Of a stretch of 64,000 nucleotides of DNA, positions 39,461-53,371 are shown one piece after another. The stretch's first letter is position 1, and each line of letters begins with the position of its first letter. The notes beneath the pieces are model-generated. The model was not told where the DNA came from, ran no database searches, and saw only the letters and a list, made by a program, of their open reading frames with translations. Source of the stretch: Ecdyonurus torrentis (taxonomy: Eukaryota > Arthropoda > Insecta > Ephemeroptera > Heptageniidae); NCBI GenBank assembly GCA_949318235.1, contig OX439131.1:41179693-41243692 (forward strand). Direction: 5' to 3'. Position numbers and translations under genes: made by a program.

Positions 39461-40860
39461 CCAAAACCTTATAATGGATCTCATTATTGCACCAGTTAGT
39501 TCATTAAATGATTTTATTCTTCATGGCATAAAATAATATTATCAAAAGATTTGTATTTATTTTAAACAACTTTTACGTATTTGATTTAATAATAAAAATT
39601 GAATGACTTTGTTGCAATTTATTTTTGTTACGTGCAAATTCATTTTTTTTAAAGTTGTATTATTAGTTTTTATTAGTTTATTTTTATAAAATTGAATTAA
39701 ATCACAAAACTATGAAATTATAAAAGTGTTTTCATTCAAGGAAAAAAAAGGTTGACTTTGAGTTGATTAAGTTTATTTTATACAGAAACGTAGATAGTAA
39801 GAAATCGTTATTTATTAAATTTCAGATTGTTACTGTTGATGCACGTAGCTTTTCCTTCACGAATACTTCATTACAAAGTTTTCTATTCTGTAAGATTTGG
39901 AAATACTGATAGATTGAATTGCTATTGACCTTAACCCTTAGGACGTTTATAGCAAAGCAATAAAATCCTCAAATCTTCTTTGCTTTGCTGTGTTGAGTTA
40001 TTGAGCTTCATTCTACAATACTACAAATAACCATTTCAGAACCTCAGTACAAAAATAAAGAGAAATAAAAATTTCACCACAAAATTTATATATTAAATTT
40101 ATTTCTAAAACCATAAAAATTTTATTAATAAAATATTTAACATTATTATTGTAATAACAGAGATGTTTTTGCTTTTTTCCCAATTTATAACCACTTTAAA
40201 TTTATTTAATCGTCATTGGAATTAAATATTCGGAAAAATAATGTGTTAATTGAAGTATATATATATACAATATCATTTAAATATGTACTTTTAATTAATT
40301 GTAAAATTTACAAAACAGTATACAATGGTACTTGTAGCACTTCTTATTTAAAATTATTATAACTGATTAATTACAAATGTATTTCAAATTAAAGTTATAA
40401 CAAAATTTAATCAGTTGAAGGTTTTCTTTTTCCTGATAATAAGTTTATATTGAAATGTGTCACGAATACTGAAGAACCGATTTGTGGTTTCAGTTTCAGT
40501 TGAGTTTTCAATTTGTGGTTTGAAAATAGCTAACAATAATGCTGACTAATGATATGGTAAATGCATTGATGTATACAACGTTTGACTTTGTATAATTAAT
40601 CTTTAAATATTGTAAGAGTTTAATCAAAATATGTAAATAGTATAGGAATGGCTTATAGCAAAATTTATTATAGGTACTATTTAATATTTCAAATATTATT
40701 ATTAAATTAAATTTATAAGATTTTTGAGACTCATTTAAGATTTCAAGAGCAGCCGTATATACATAATTTAATTAAAATTATAAAATAATTAAAACAAACT
40801 TAGGTATAATTTTAAAGCTCTATAAAACGCGCCTTCTTCTAACGTATATTTACTTCTTCT
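39458..40860. other. AT-rich non-coding stretch
   Basis: No gene or repeat is recognised. Confidence 0.5.
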
Positions 40861-40924
40861 TTTTCTTTTCTTTTTTTTTTTGTCTTTGTGGTGTACATTT
40901 GTGGTCCTTAAATAGCACATTCAT

Positions 40925-41531
40925 ATCGATGGGTTCAATGGAACCACATACACAGCCCAGCTACAGTCTAAATACACAGTCCGGCATTCACTTTGACAGC
41001 CTAGTTTCTTCAGTCCCAGTATACAATACAGTAGACATCAGATAGTGCGATAAAAAATCGAAAATAAAAATCGAACAAAATCGAACAAAACGAGAAAAAA
41101 ATATACATCAATTGAACCATAAAATGCTCCTAAGTTTACGCGATTTTTAAAGCTATTTTGAGCATTCTAGAGTACGTAGGGGGTCCACCAAAGGAAGAAA
41201 ACCTTTTTGACAAAAGAGACATATTTTTTTTATTCTGAGAGCCGCACAAAAACGTGGTTAAAATATACGACATTGAAATAATTTTAAAAAAAATCGGGGA
41301 CTGAAGAGGATAGAGAAACTGTAAAAACTTCTAGGCAGGCTAGTAGGTGCAATAGCATCAACCATGCACCTCCTGCATGCTAAGCGTCGTCATGCAATGC
41401 ATGTAAATACGCCTCGTGCAATATGTTACGGTCTCACAATTCACGTATGCATCCAAAAGTGACTCAAACCTCCACTTATTAATGACACATGGTTACGAGT
41501 CAGTTGCTTTCACTTCTCGACTGTACTAGCT
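40925..41531 (-). mobile_element. tRNA-derived SINE, copy 5, antisense, split by an insertion
   Basis: Read on the - strand, the copy starts at 41,531 with a decayed A box (AGTCGAGAAGTGAA) followed by AACTGACTCG. It continues through the B-box region near 41,460 and TTTACATGCAT/GACGACGC to CCTGCCTAGAAGTTTTTACAG near 41,320. The core resumes at about 41,007 with CTAGGCTGTCAAAGTGAATGCCGG and fades out near 40,925. The gap at 41,008-41,306 is a foreign inverted-repeat element. The divergence marks an old SINE copy. Confidence 0.82.
41008..41306. mobile_element. MITE-like element, about 299 bp, inserted in the antisense SINE
   Basis: The insert begins CTTCAGTCCCAG and ends GGGGACTGAAG, that is, CTTCAGTCCC terminal inverted repeats of about 10 bp. 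It interrupts the SINE exactly within the CTAGAGAAAC core. The flanking SINE bases (CCTAG at left, GATAG at right) may be an eroded target duplication. There is no coding frame. Confidence 0.72.
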
Positions 41532-42429
41532 TTAAATTCAATTAAAATAATTAGAGTAGATGCCATGCATTAAATATATAATATAAAATATAAAAAAAAG
41601 AGCCAACTGCTCATTTTTCCCTGTGTACGATTATCGTGTAGTTTATCGAAATATTGTTCAATCACCATTAATTTTACATTAAAATATGAAGTAAATTACT
41701 AATGTTCAATAATGTAAAACTAAAAAATACTTTGCTCATGTATAATGTTTTGCTATATTGATTGAAAATAATTAGAAGTTTGGAACTTTGTCAACAACAC
41801 AACAATCCAAATATTACGGTAGAGAAATCAGTATTAAAAAAAAAGTAAATATAAAATTGGATATATGCCAAATATTTTAGAATTGATTTAAAAGCGTTGA
41901 AGTGCAAGAGAGTATACGAAAGAGAAATTTCTCGTTTTTGTTCTGTTTTATGTGATTTATTTAAAAAATATTATAAAATTTTATATATATAAAGAAAAAG
42001 AAGCACAAATATTTTATGACGTCAGTTTGAGTTTGTATTATTTACAAAGCACAGTAAAAATATCTCTACTTTCTTATCATTATAACAATTTTTATAAAGA
42101 AAAAAACGTAAAATATGACTGTAAGACAGATTTTCAAATGCTACTTTACTGCTCAAATCTAATATTTTTTAAAGTTGATTATTATTTTCAGTTTTATATC
42201 ATACTTATTTTATTGTGCTTTCAGTTAGTAAGGGTAACAGATGGTCATCTTATACTTTTAGCATTTAATTACACTAGAAATCTTTTCACTGCATAAGAAT
42301 TGTGTATAATAATTTTTTTAATATTGAGAGATCACGATTGCTCTATTTATTTAAGGGTTGTATTTAGATGGCTTGTATCTTCAAGTCTAAACAGAAAAGT
42401 TCAAAACTGTATAATGCCATTTAAAATGG
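41532..42429. other. AT-rich non-coding stretch
   Basis: The 114-codon open frame here (41,952-42,296) is A/T-driven and resembles no family. No gene is called. Confidence 0.45.
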
Positions 42430-42640
42430 AATAGTAATGGCTATACCTATGATATAAATTTCAGAACCCGTGACCATCAGATAAGAGAGATTATCTGATT
42501 ATTGTTATTGAAATTAACATGGGATCTTTGACTTAAACTTCAAAAAAAGCATAATGTTGAACCTAGCATGATGACCTCTCTCTCTCTCTTTTTTTATCAC
42601 TGTGCGAAATTTTAGATTTTTCTTTCTTTACAACTTTTTA
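42430..42640. repeat. Possible old dispersed repeat (partner at about 58,885-59,090)
   Basis: CAGAACCCGTGAC (42,462-42,474) and TTTTATCACTGTGC (about 42,592-42,605) recur in the same order and at nearly the same spacing near 58,921 and 59,055, with weak similarity between them (GAAAT..AACAT..GGA..TTTGACTTA). A 9-bp hairpin (ATCAGATAA / TTATCTGAT) lies just after the first word in this copy only. The family is not recognised. Confidence 0.35.
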
Positions 42641-43491
42641 GTCAAATCCTCAGTAAATGATTTCACGCCTTAAATGCATGTTAGTCCAGTATAGTTTGCA
42701 TCACTATCGTATTAAACAAATCAATCAGAAGAAAAATGCAAATACCTAGTAAAATTTGCAAGCAAAATATTGAATGTAAAAATATATAATAAAAAAAACT
42801 GTGCTGCTATAATTAAAGCAAAGAAAATAACTTACAAAGTAAATAGATATCTTAATTCAATTTAATTTTTATTATCTTATTATTACAATATGTGAAAGTT
42901 AGTATAAAATTTAATCTTTCAAAATTTAAATAGATATTTTTATGAAGATATTGTATAAGATAATTTGATATTACAATTTAAGGCATGACATATCCAATTT
43001 ACAAAGTTATATAATTTCAAAGTCTAGCTTTTGGATTTAACTTTAGTTAGTTAACTATATAACGCATTAGTTCTCGTATAAAGATAATTTTCATTTGATA
43101 TAATTGATAAGCTAGAGTTAGTCACGTGACATCTCAACTTGTGGTACATTACTAGACAAAATAATTGGAACACATTTTTCAACATAATATATCTCTTTAT
43201 TTTAAATTAAGAAAATAAAACACTTAAAAAACATATCTGTCACAACTCGTGTATATAAAATTGGTTAATGGTTGGAATTATTAATGAGTTTGGAAGAAAC
43301 CACTATAGCAGTTGATATGAATGTCATTGTGAGTTATGTGACTTTTTTTTTTTTATTTATTTTTTTTATTTTACGCTTTCTTATTTTCTCGATTATGAAC
43401 TATAACTAAAACTGTCTTGAAATGAATTGTGAATATACTTAATATAAATGAATTGAATCAATAACTGCGTCAATGAAGTTCTGTAATAAAT
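42641..43491. other. AT-rich stretch with a Tc1/mariner-like end
   Basis: At about 43,145-43,180 the sequence TACATTACTAGACAAAATAATTGG resembles the terminus of Tc1/mariner elements in general style (TA, then an ACAAAATTATTGGAAC-like core). I found no opposite end and no transposase, so at most this is a remnant. The rest is featureless. Confidence 0.25.
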
Positions 43492-43798
43492 GAGGAAGAC
43501 CAACAAAATTTTAGGGGTTAATTTTAATTCATATTCTAAAAGAGGATGTTGTTCTGAATCGCTTAATATGCGATTTTTTAATTTTTGAGTTAGTATAGTA
43601 TTTTAAATTGTTTTTTGAAAATAGAAAAATGATGCCACGGTCGGTAATCTACCGTGATGTTATTTCACTACTTTAAAAAATTAGCTAAAAATACGTAATG
43701 AACTCAAAAATTGGAAATTCGCATATCTATCGAGTCATAACATAGTCATCTTTTATAAAATACAATAAAATTACCCCTTAAACGTTTTGGCCTTCCTC
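43492..43798. mobile_element. MITE, about 307 bp, with long imperfect inverted arms
   Basis: The left arm GAGGAAGACCAACAAAATTTTAGG is mirrored at the right end (GGCCTTCCTC at 43,789-43,798). Further mirrored words are AGGGGTTAATTTT, TCG..ATATGCGA and AATTTTTGAGTT. The centre is a small hairpin (CACGGT / ACCGTG near 43,636-43,656). There is no coding capacity. The outermost bases are AT-rich and the target duplication is unclear. Confidence 0.75.
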
Positions 43799-47114
<3,316 letters not shown>

Positions 47115-47446
47115 ATATATATCGACGGTCTCGCGGCTATTATGTATCTGCAAATCTCACCTGGGGGACTGTTCCGTAAGCTTTCGTTTCGCTTCTCGGT
47201 ATCAAGATCCATAAGGTCCAACAATGAATTCGGTAACGAGAAGTGAAATTAGAGCTAACGGAACACCCCTCCTGGTCACACAAAATAGGTATCAGCAAAT
47301 CTCGCCGCGACACACAAAATACAGGTAATACAGGTAGCACAGGAGATACCTACTTTGTGTGGCACGGCGAGATTTGCTGATAGCTATTTTGTGTGACCAG
47401 GTGAGATTTGCAGATACATATAATAGCCGCGAGACCATCAATATAT
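47115..47446. mobile_element. Palindromic MITE, outer element
   Basis: The left arm (TCGACGGTCTCGCGGC, TATGTATCTGCAAATCTCAC, CTGG, then TCACACAAAATA, TATCAGCAAATCTCGCCG) is mirrored over more than 100 bp by the right arm ending GCCGCGAGACCATCA near 47,440. TA-rich flanks on both sides fit a TA target, as for Tc1/mariner-type MITEs. The left arm is interrupted by a second element (47,165-47,270). A partly degenerate (ACAGGTA) repeat lies at the centre. GC content is far above the surroundings. Confidence 0.82.
47165..47270. mobile_element. Small palindromic element nested in the 47-kb MITE, 106 bp
   Basis: GGGACTGTTCCGTAAGC at the left is mirrored by GCTAACGGAACACCCCT at the right. The next blocks (TTCGCTTCTCGGTA / AACGAGAAGTGAA) continue the symmetry almost to the centre. 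It is bracketed by CCTGG (47,160-47,164 and 47,271-47,275), and removing it plus one CCTGG restores the uninterrupted arm of the outer MITE. That is direct evidence of a separate insertion. Confidence 0.8.
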
Positions 47447-48612
47447 AAAACAACGATGTACACAGGTTTACAATGTTTTAAGTATTGTAAAACATACTGA
47501 AATAATGGTTATGACATCACTAAATGTTAAAAATCAAACCATTAAAACGTTAATGACGTCACAAGCGTTAATATTACGACATAAATATGAAAGTTGGCCG
47601 TTGTAAAACTACTACATTTTTTCAATGCAGTCTTTGTGACGTAACTTAACTGTTTCTAGAATTAAGGTTTAAGTTAATTTTATAATAGTTACATATTAAC
47701 ACATTGCAAAATTGTGTACAAGATTTTTAACTTGTCAAGAATAGTTAAAACATATTAATTACATATTAGTTACATATTAATTATTATTACTGATTACCTG
47801 TATAGCCTTTATTGTTATTACATTAAATTGATATCTGTAGCGTTTAATTCAATCAACACCAAAAAGTCAAAATCACAAAGAAAAACACACACATGTATAT
47901 TTTTTATCCACAAAAGTATACAGACATCTCCAGCCATTTTGTGATATCATATGCATTGGCATGGGGCATTCAGACAAAGAAAAAAAACTGGCTCGCTTAG
48001 CTTCTATTGTTTTAAGCTATCCAAACAAACATCTCAGAATCTGTAAAGTAAACATAAAACTTTTTTTATCTTTTTATTTTGACTTCTCGTGTTGTCTAGA
48101 TTGCTTCTTTTTTTATCAGTTTGACTTTCTAGCGTAAGATATTACACTGGGAAAAAAATTATATTCTTAAGAATTTAGAAAAACAATAATTTATCATTAA
48201 GTTTTCAGATAAAATATCAATTTCAAATCATAACTAGATAGGTATGTAATTCTGTACGTTATTAAAAAATATTCTAATTTAGATTCTCTTTATTTAATAA
48301 AGTTTATTATAATTTTATAACATCAGAAAGTTTATACAACAATAAAAATATAAAGTGGAAGGTATGTTCTTACTGTAATTAATAATCATTATAAAATTTT
48401 TATCATTTTAGTGCAAACATAAAACAAAAATATATAATTTAAAAAAATGCGTTATGTGTTATGTGCTAGTGTTACTCTAGCACTGAAAAGTAAAATATAT
48501 AATATTTAATTGATGGTGAAAGAATAAATCTGTACATTTTTAAAGGCAGTGTAATTTTTTTTTTTTTTTTTTTTTTTGCCATGAGATTAAAATTTGCAAC
48601 TAAGATTTTTTT

Positions 48613-48644
<32 letters not shown>

Positions 48645-49299
48645 GTTTAAATTAAAAGTACCCATTTGAATGTTTCATTATTCCATTCATAAGTAATACT
48701 ATTATTATCATAATAATAATTTTATGTACAGAAAAAGTAGCATAATTTTCGTTCACTATTTCCTGGGGAAAAAAACAAAAAACAAAACAACAACTAAGTA
48801 AAAGGTTAGCATATTAATGAGTTATATGCTATAATGTTGTTTAGTATGTTAATATAGTGAATAATAATGAACTTTGTTTATATATGGTAATGTTTATACT
48901 ATACATCAACTTCAAATAAACAAAAAATTTGTTTTCATGCATATCAAATTGTATTAAATAATGATTATTGAAATTAATGCACAAATTGATTTTATTCAAT
49001 GGTTTTATTATTAAATTTTATATATATAAATAGTTAAAGTTTAAACATAATATTTAAATATTTTACATAGATATTATATTAAATATAAAATAAATTTATT
49101 ATAATTTATTTGAAATATTATTATTATTAGTACTTTTATGTTAATTTTAGCATAAATTATAAAATGGTTTGCAAAATACTGAGGTCAAACGATACTTTTT
49201 AATTTTCTTAATAATATACAGTACTTTACTATTATTATGATTAATTTTTAACAAAAAAAAAGGATTGCACCCGATGAATTATAATATAATAATACCAAC
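47447..49299. other. AT-rich non-coding stretch
   Basis: Contains a T-tract (about 48,549-48,578) and an A-tract (about 48,616-48,643). No gene is recognised. Confidence 0.5.
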
Positions 49300-49370
49300 T
49301 ATGGAAACAGGGTCGGATTGGGACGAAAAGGCGCACTCCGCGATACACCCATAGGGGCGCTAACACCCAG

Positions 49371-49459
49371 ATGGGGGGTCAGGGGGGCGCAGCCCCCCTG
49401 AAGGGGGTCAAGGGGGCGAAGCCCCTTGCGGGGGGTTAAGGGGGGCAGAGCCCCCTTAC
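49371..49459. repeat. Tandem GC hairpins in the hAT left end
   Basis: Three related units of about 27 bp each form a G-run/C-run hairpin: GGGGGCGCAGCCCCC, GGGGGCGAAGCCCC and GGGGGCAGAGCCCCC, joined by TGAAGGGGGTCA-like linkers. A related pair (CGCCCCTTCGGGGCG) lies near the right end at about 51,597-51,611. They contrast sharply with the AT-rich surroundings. Confidence 0.85.
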
Positions 49460-49541
49460 CGCCGGATGCGAAATTTTTTGGCAATCTTGTTTTTTTGACT
49501 CTATTTTTTAATTAAAATTTGGTAGTAAAATATGTAATAAC

Positions 49542-50256
49542 TAGGGACCGGATTTTCAGTTTTGAAAATGTGCATTTTCAGTGCTGATGTCAGTCCAGTT
49601 TTTTTGCATAATCAGTTTGCAAAAAACAGCAAAATCAGTTCACTTTCAGTTCAAGTATACAAAAACAGTAAAATTCAGTTTTGATTATTTTTAACTTTAA
49701 AAAAAAAATTATCAACAGAGGAGGATAAAAGTTATATTTTTTATGAAAACAAAAATCGGTTAAATTATTATCCAATACACTATACCAGCGCGTATCAATG
49801 AGAGCTGTTCTTTGCCTTTTTGAACTTCTTTTTAACAATTTTTTTAATGGTGTTCAGTTGAATTCAGATAGTTTTAAGATATGCTTTGATAATAATTTTC
49901 TAAAAAATATATATATATAAAAAACATAAAAAGATAAAACTTTTACTTTTCTTTTGTTTCTTTCGTCCTTTTCTTTTCTTTCTTTCGTCCTTTTTTTTTT
50001 TTTTTTTTTTTTCGTTAAAACACGTTATTTTAAGTTTTTGTCCAGTAAAAGTCAATTTTCAGTTTCCAAAAACTGAGAAAAACTGACAAAAACTTAAAAT
50101 AACTGACCCAGTTTACAAATTTCAAAAACAGTTTTTTTCAGTCCAAACTTTTTTGCATTTTTGGCAATAAAACTTCATGATTCGTCGACATCTGAACTCA
50201 GATGTGACCTAGCATGCATATTTCAAAAACTGAACAAACTGGAGATCCGGTCCCTA
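49542..50256. mobile_element. hAT-like element, 715 bp, nested in the 2.37-kb hAT
   Basis: The ends TAGGGACCGGATTTTCAGTTT and, inverted, TAGGGACCGGATCTCCAGTTT match closely. A perfect octamer duplication GTAATAAC (49,534-49,541 and 50,257-50,264) flanks it. Subterminal regions are dense in CAGTTT/AAACTG motifs, as expected of hAT transposase binding regions. It has no transposase frame. Confidence 0.93.
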
Positions 50257-50451
50257 GTAATAACATGTCTTTTTATTTTTATTGAGCAGGTCTGAAAAAA
50301 AAAAGGGTTTAACAGACATTAAGGTGAATGGTACATCATATACATAAATGTTGTAGTACTTATTTGATTAAAAATTTGCTAAGCAGTTTGGACGCCCCTG
50401 CACTTCTTTACTTAGAGTGTAGATTTAATTTCTATCTTTGTTCTTACACTT

Positions 50452-50486
<35 letters not shown>

Positions 50487-50589
50487 GATTAATTTATCTT
50501 CTTTGAGATATTTAAATCTGTTTTGTACATCTGCGCAAAATGGCACAGCTTTGCAAATTGCAACAGCTCAAGTTCTTAGTTTTTTTTAA

Positions 50590-51276
50590 GGTACTACTTA
50601 GGGTAGGAGTGTATTTTTTTTAATTAATTCAGGCTGATGTACCCAAAATAGAAATCCAAAACATTCTATCTCAAAAACTTTTGTCACAACAGAGCATCAA
50701 AGTTCGCAAAATGCCTCACCCCCTATGCTAATAAATGTATATTTGAACCCCAATTTTGCCCTCTTTTTTTTTTCTTTTCTTTTTTTTTTTTTTGAACCGG
50801 ACTTTTTTAAGCAGTTAAAAAAATTACTAGCGTGTTGTTTCGTGTTGAATTTTAATTAAAAATGATTTTTCAGATATTTCTAGAACGAATTTTTCGAGAA
50901 CAAAATTGTCGCAAATTGCCCATGTTAATTTGAATATGCGATTTTCATTTTTTTTTCTCCTTAAATGTCTCGTAAAAATCGTTTAAAAAGTCAATTTAAT
51001 TAAAACTTGATCTATAGAACACACTAGTATATATTTTTGTTTATGATTAATTTGATCAAGAAAATTTTGGCCCTCGGTGAGCTTGAAGTTTGTGTGTTTT
51101 ACGTGTTTAAGGCGGCGTAGCCCAACGACTTGTTACGCTATATAATTTGCGGATGATTTGATTTGAGTCGAAACTTTTTGGAGTATATAGAGAATTGTTT
51201 CTTGGTTCATTATAAACCAAATAATATATATAAAATTGAATTTTACCACTACATCGCTACCCTCTAAAGTAGTACC
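50590..51276. mobile_element. TTAA-flanked element, 687 bp, nested in the 2.37-kb hAT
   Basis: The ends GGTACTACTTAGGGTAG and, inverted, GGTACTACTTTAGAGGGTAG are inverted repeats. TTAA lies immediately outside both (50,586-50,589 and 51,277-51,280), suggesting a piggyBac-type target. A T-run before the left TTAA makes that side less certain. No transposase frame is visible. Confidence 0.75.
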
Positions 51277-51689
51277 TTAACTAAGTAATTGACTCTACTA
51301 AAAATTATTTGAGATTGCTTAGCTCAAGCGCCCTATGCCTAGAGCCGTTCAACACTTTTTTAAAAAAGCGTCAATCTGATCACCGATCCGATCAAATGAT
51401 CGTGATCTTATCGAAAAAATATCGATCGACTACAACATTATGGAGTGTTGGGCGCCCCCTTTGTCGTAGTATCTCACGCGAAGAAAAAAAGCTCGAGATT
51501 TGCAAATTAAACAACAGTTTGAGATTTTGTTTGATTATATTTGGAACCTTTCAGCTTTCTACGTTTTTTTTTTTTTTTTTGTTTTTTTATCAAAAACGCC
51601 CCTTCGGGGCGCAGAGGGGCGCCAGCTCGGGGGGGCGCACTCCGCGATCGCGGAGTAGCTCTTATGGCCAATCCGACCCTGTATGGAAA

Positions 51690-53068
51690 TCAGCATTGAT
51701 AATTACGAGCCCAAAATTTCAAAATGCTGTCATTTTAAAAGCATTTTTCAGATTAGGCCTCATAAACAAGCAGAACAGCATAGAAATACGGAAAAATAAT
51801 AATTATAAAAACGTAATTTTCTGTCCTTTATTACCATTGTATGACCATTTTCATATTTTAAGTTATTTTCAGAAATAAAGACATTTAAACGACGCATTGA
51901 AATGAAACTGTAGTCACAATTTTAGATGTTTTAAGCCAATATAAGATTATTTAAAATATTCACTTGTAAGAAACATTTTGATATCAAAGTTTTGCATTAC
52001 ATAATTTTATGATGATGAACCATCGAGGAAAAAATTTTGATCTTAATAATTAGTGTGATCACCCTTGGAAACGTTCCTAAAACTTTAAAAAAAATTTATT
52101 ATATCATTGTAACATAATGTTGTATATTTTTAAGTTAACAGGCGTTAAATTGTTTCAAATATTATTAGTTAAAAAATATATATCAAGTAAACTTTTTGTT
52201 CTTTGAAACTTTTAAGATATATTTTGGTGGAACATCAACAGCTTTTGCACTTAAGCTTTATCCATTATTACATATAAAATATATTTTGGTAAGCAGCAGC
52301 AAGTGAGTGAACAGCATGTTTACAGTTCCTTCTTGCTGTACTTAGTTTTCAATATACATTGTTTATTCATGTGTGTTACTGTTTAGTACCAACGTCAAAA
52401 CTTTTTTAATATATCACATTGCTCTTTTTGTTTTATTGGATTTTTTTTTTTACGTACGTATAAAACAAATGTGTATATACAGTAGCATAGTATTGGATTT
52501 TAATATAAGGTTTATAGTTATCACGATTAATTCAAGATGACTGATAGATTTAGAAATAAAAAAACAAACAAAATACTATGGATATCTAATGTAAGAACTG
52601 GTTTGCAGATGAAAATGACCCAGTTTTTATAAAATTGTTTAAGAACACGTTATAATATGCTTGAAAGCATGTTAATAATATGCTAGATATAGATTTCTCA
52701 AACTTTTCTTAAAATTTAATTTTATGTGTATTTTTTTTTCTTTATATCTTTAACTAAGATTATTAAAAATAAAAAGTTCTAGAAATATTTTCATAATTAT
52801 TTTTAATTACTTCAACTTTAAAGTATTATAATTATTTTCATACTTTCATGCATAAGAAAAGCATGTAATTTTATATATGCATTATGTTTTGTTTTTTTTT
52901 ACTGAGATTTTGAATAAAGTACTTACAGTATATTATATAATGTGTGTGTGTTGTGTAGTTATTATATATATTATGAAAGATGTATATACCCACATATAAG
53001 CCAAAAACTTTAACCCCCTACTATACTACTAGTATAGTTATATAATATATGCAAGCTATTCTGTATGT
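51690..53068. other. AT-rich non-coding stretch
   Basis: No gene or repeat is recognised. Confidence 0.5.
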
Positions 53069-53092
53069 CTCTCTCTCTCTCTCACACACACA
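53069..53092. repeat. Short compound (CT)n-(CA)n run
   Basis: CT repeats pass into CA repeats about 35 bp before a long AG array. Confidence 0.85.
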
Positions 53093-53127
53093 CGTCTTCT
53101 CTATCATACTCCTTTATATACAGAACT

Positions 53128-53128
<1 letters not shown>

Positions 53129-53213
<85 letters not shown>
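53129..53213. repeat. (AG)n microsatellite
   Basis: A perfect AG array of about 85 bp. Confidence 0.95.
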
Positions 53214-53216
<3 letters not shown>

Positions 53217-53338
53217 GTAAGTATTGCGTGGTTGGTTGGTACCCCTTTTCTCTGTTAATCCTTTAATTAAAATCTTCCTGGTGTGGTATATTCTGTGAGC
53301 ACCAAAAACGTCTCTTGTGTGTGTGTGTGAGCACTGGT

Positions 53339-53371
<33 letters not shown>
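53339..53371. repeat. (TC)n microsatellite
   Basis: A TC run with one TTTC interruption. It faces the AG array about 125 bp upstream, so the pair could form a foldback. Confidence 0.92.

Larger units (their letters stand above)
49308..51681. mobile_element. Non-autonomous hAT element, 2.37 kb, with nested insertions
   Basis: The terminal inverted repeats are CAGGGTCGGATTGG, and the octamer TATGGAAA is perfectly duplicated (49,300-49,307 and 51,682-51,689), a hallmark of hAT transposition. Subterminal regions are GC-rich and share ACTCCGCGAT. Two guests (49,542-50,256 and 50,590-51,276) account for more than half its length, leaving about 960 bp of own sequence. No transposase is encoded. The open frames crossing either end (to 49,484 and from 51,309) are non-coding by-products. 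Confidence 0.93.

Noticed and set aside
43145..43180. Tc1/mariner-like terminus as evidence for a complete element
   Set aside because: Only one end is visible and no mirrored end or transposase was found nearby; recorded only as a possible remnant.
47140..47340. 66-codon frame on the - strand with normal composition
   Set aside because: Lies entirely inside the nested palindromic MITEs.
49299..49484. Proline/glycine-rich 61-codon frame on the - strand
   Set aside because: Produced by the GC hairpin repeats of the hAT left end.
51309..51878. 189-codon open frame on the + strand
   Set aside because: It spans the right end of the hAT element and its flank, includes a poly-T-derived phenylalanine run, and has no transposase-like motif.
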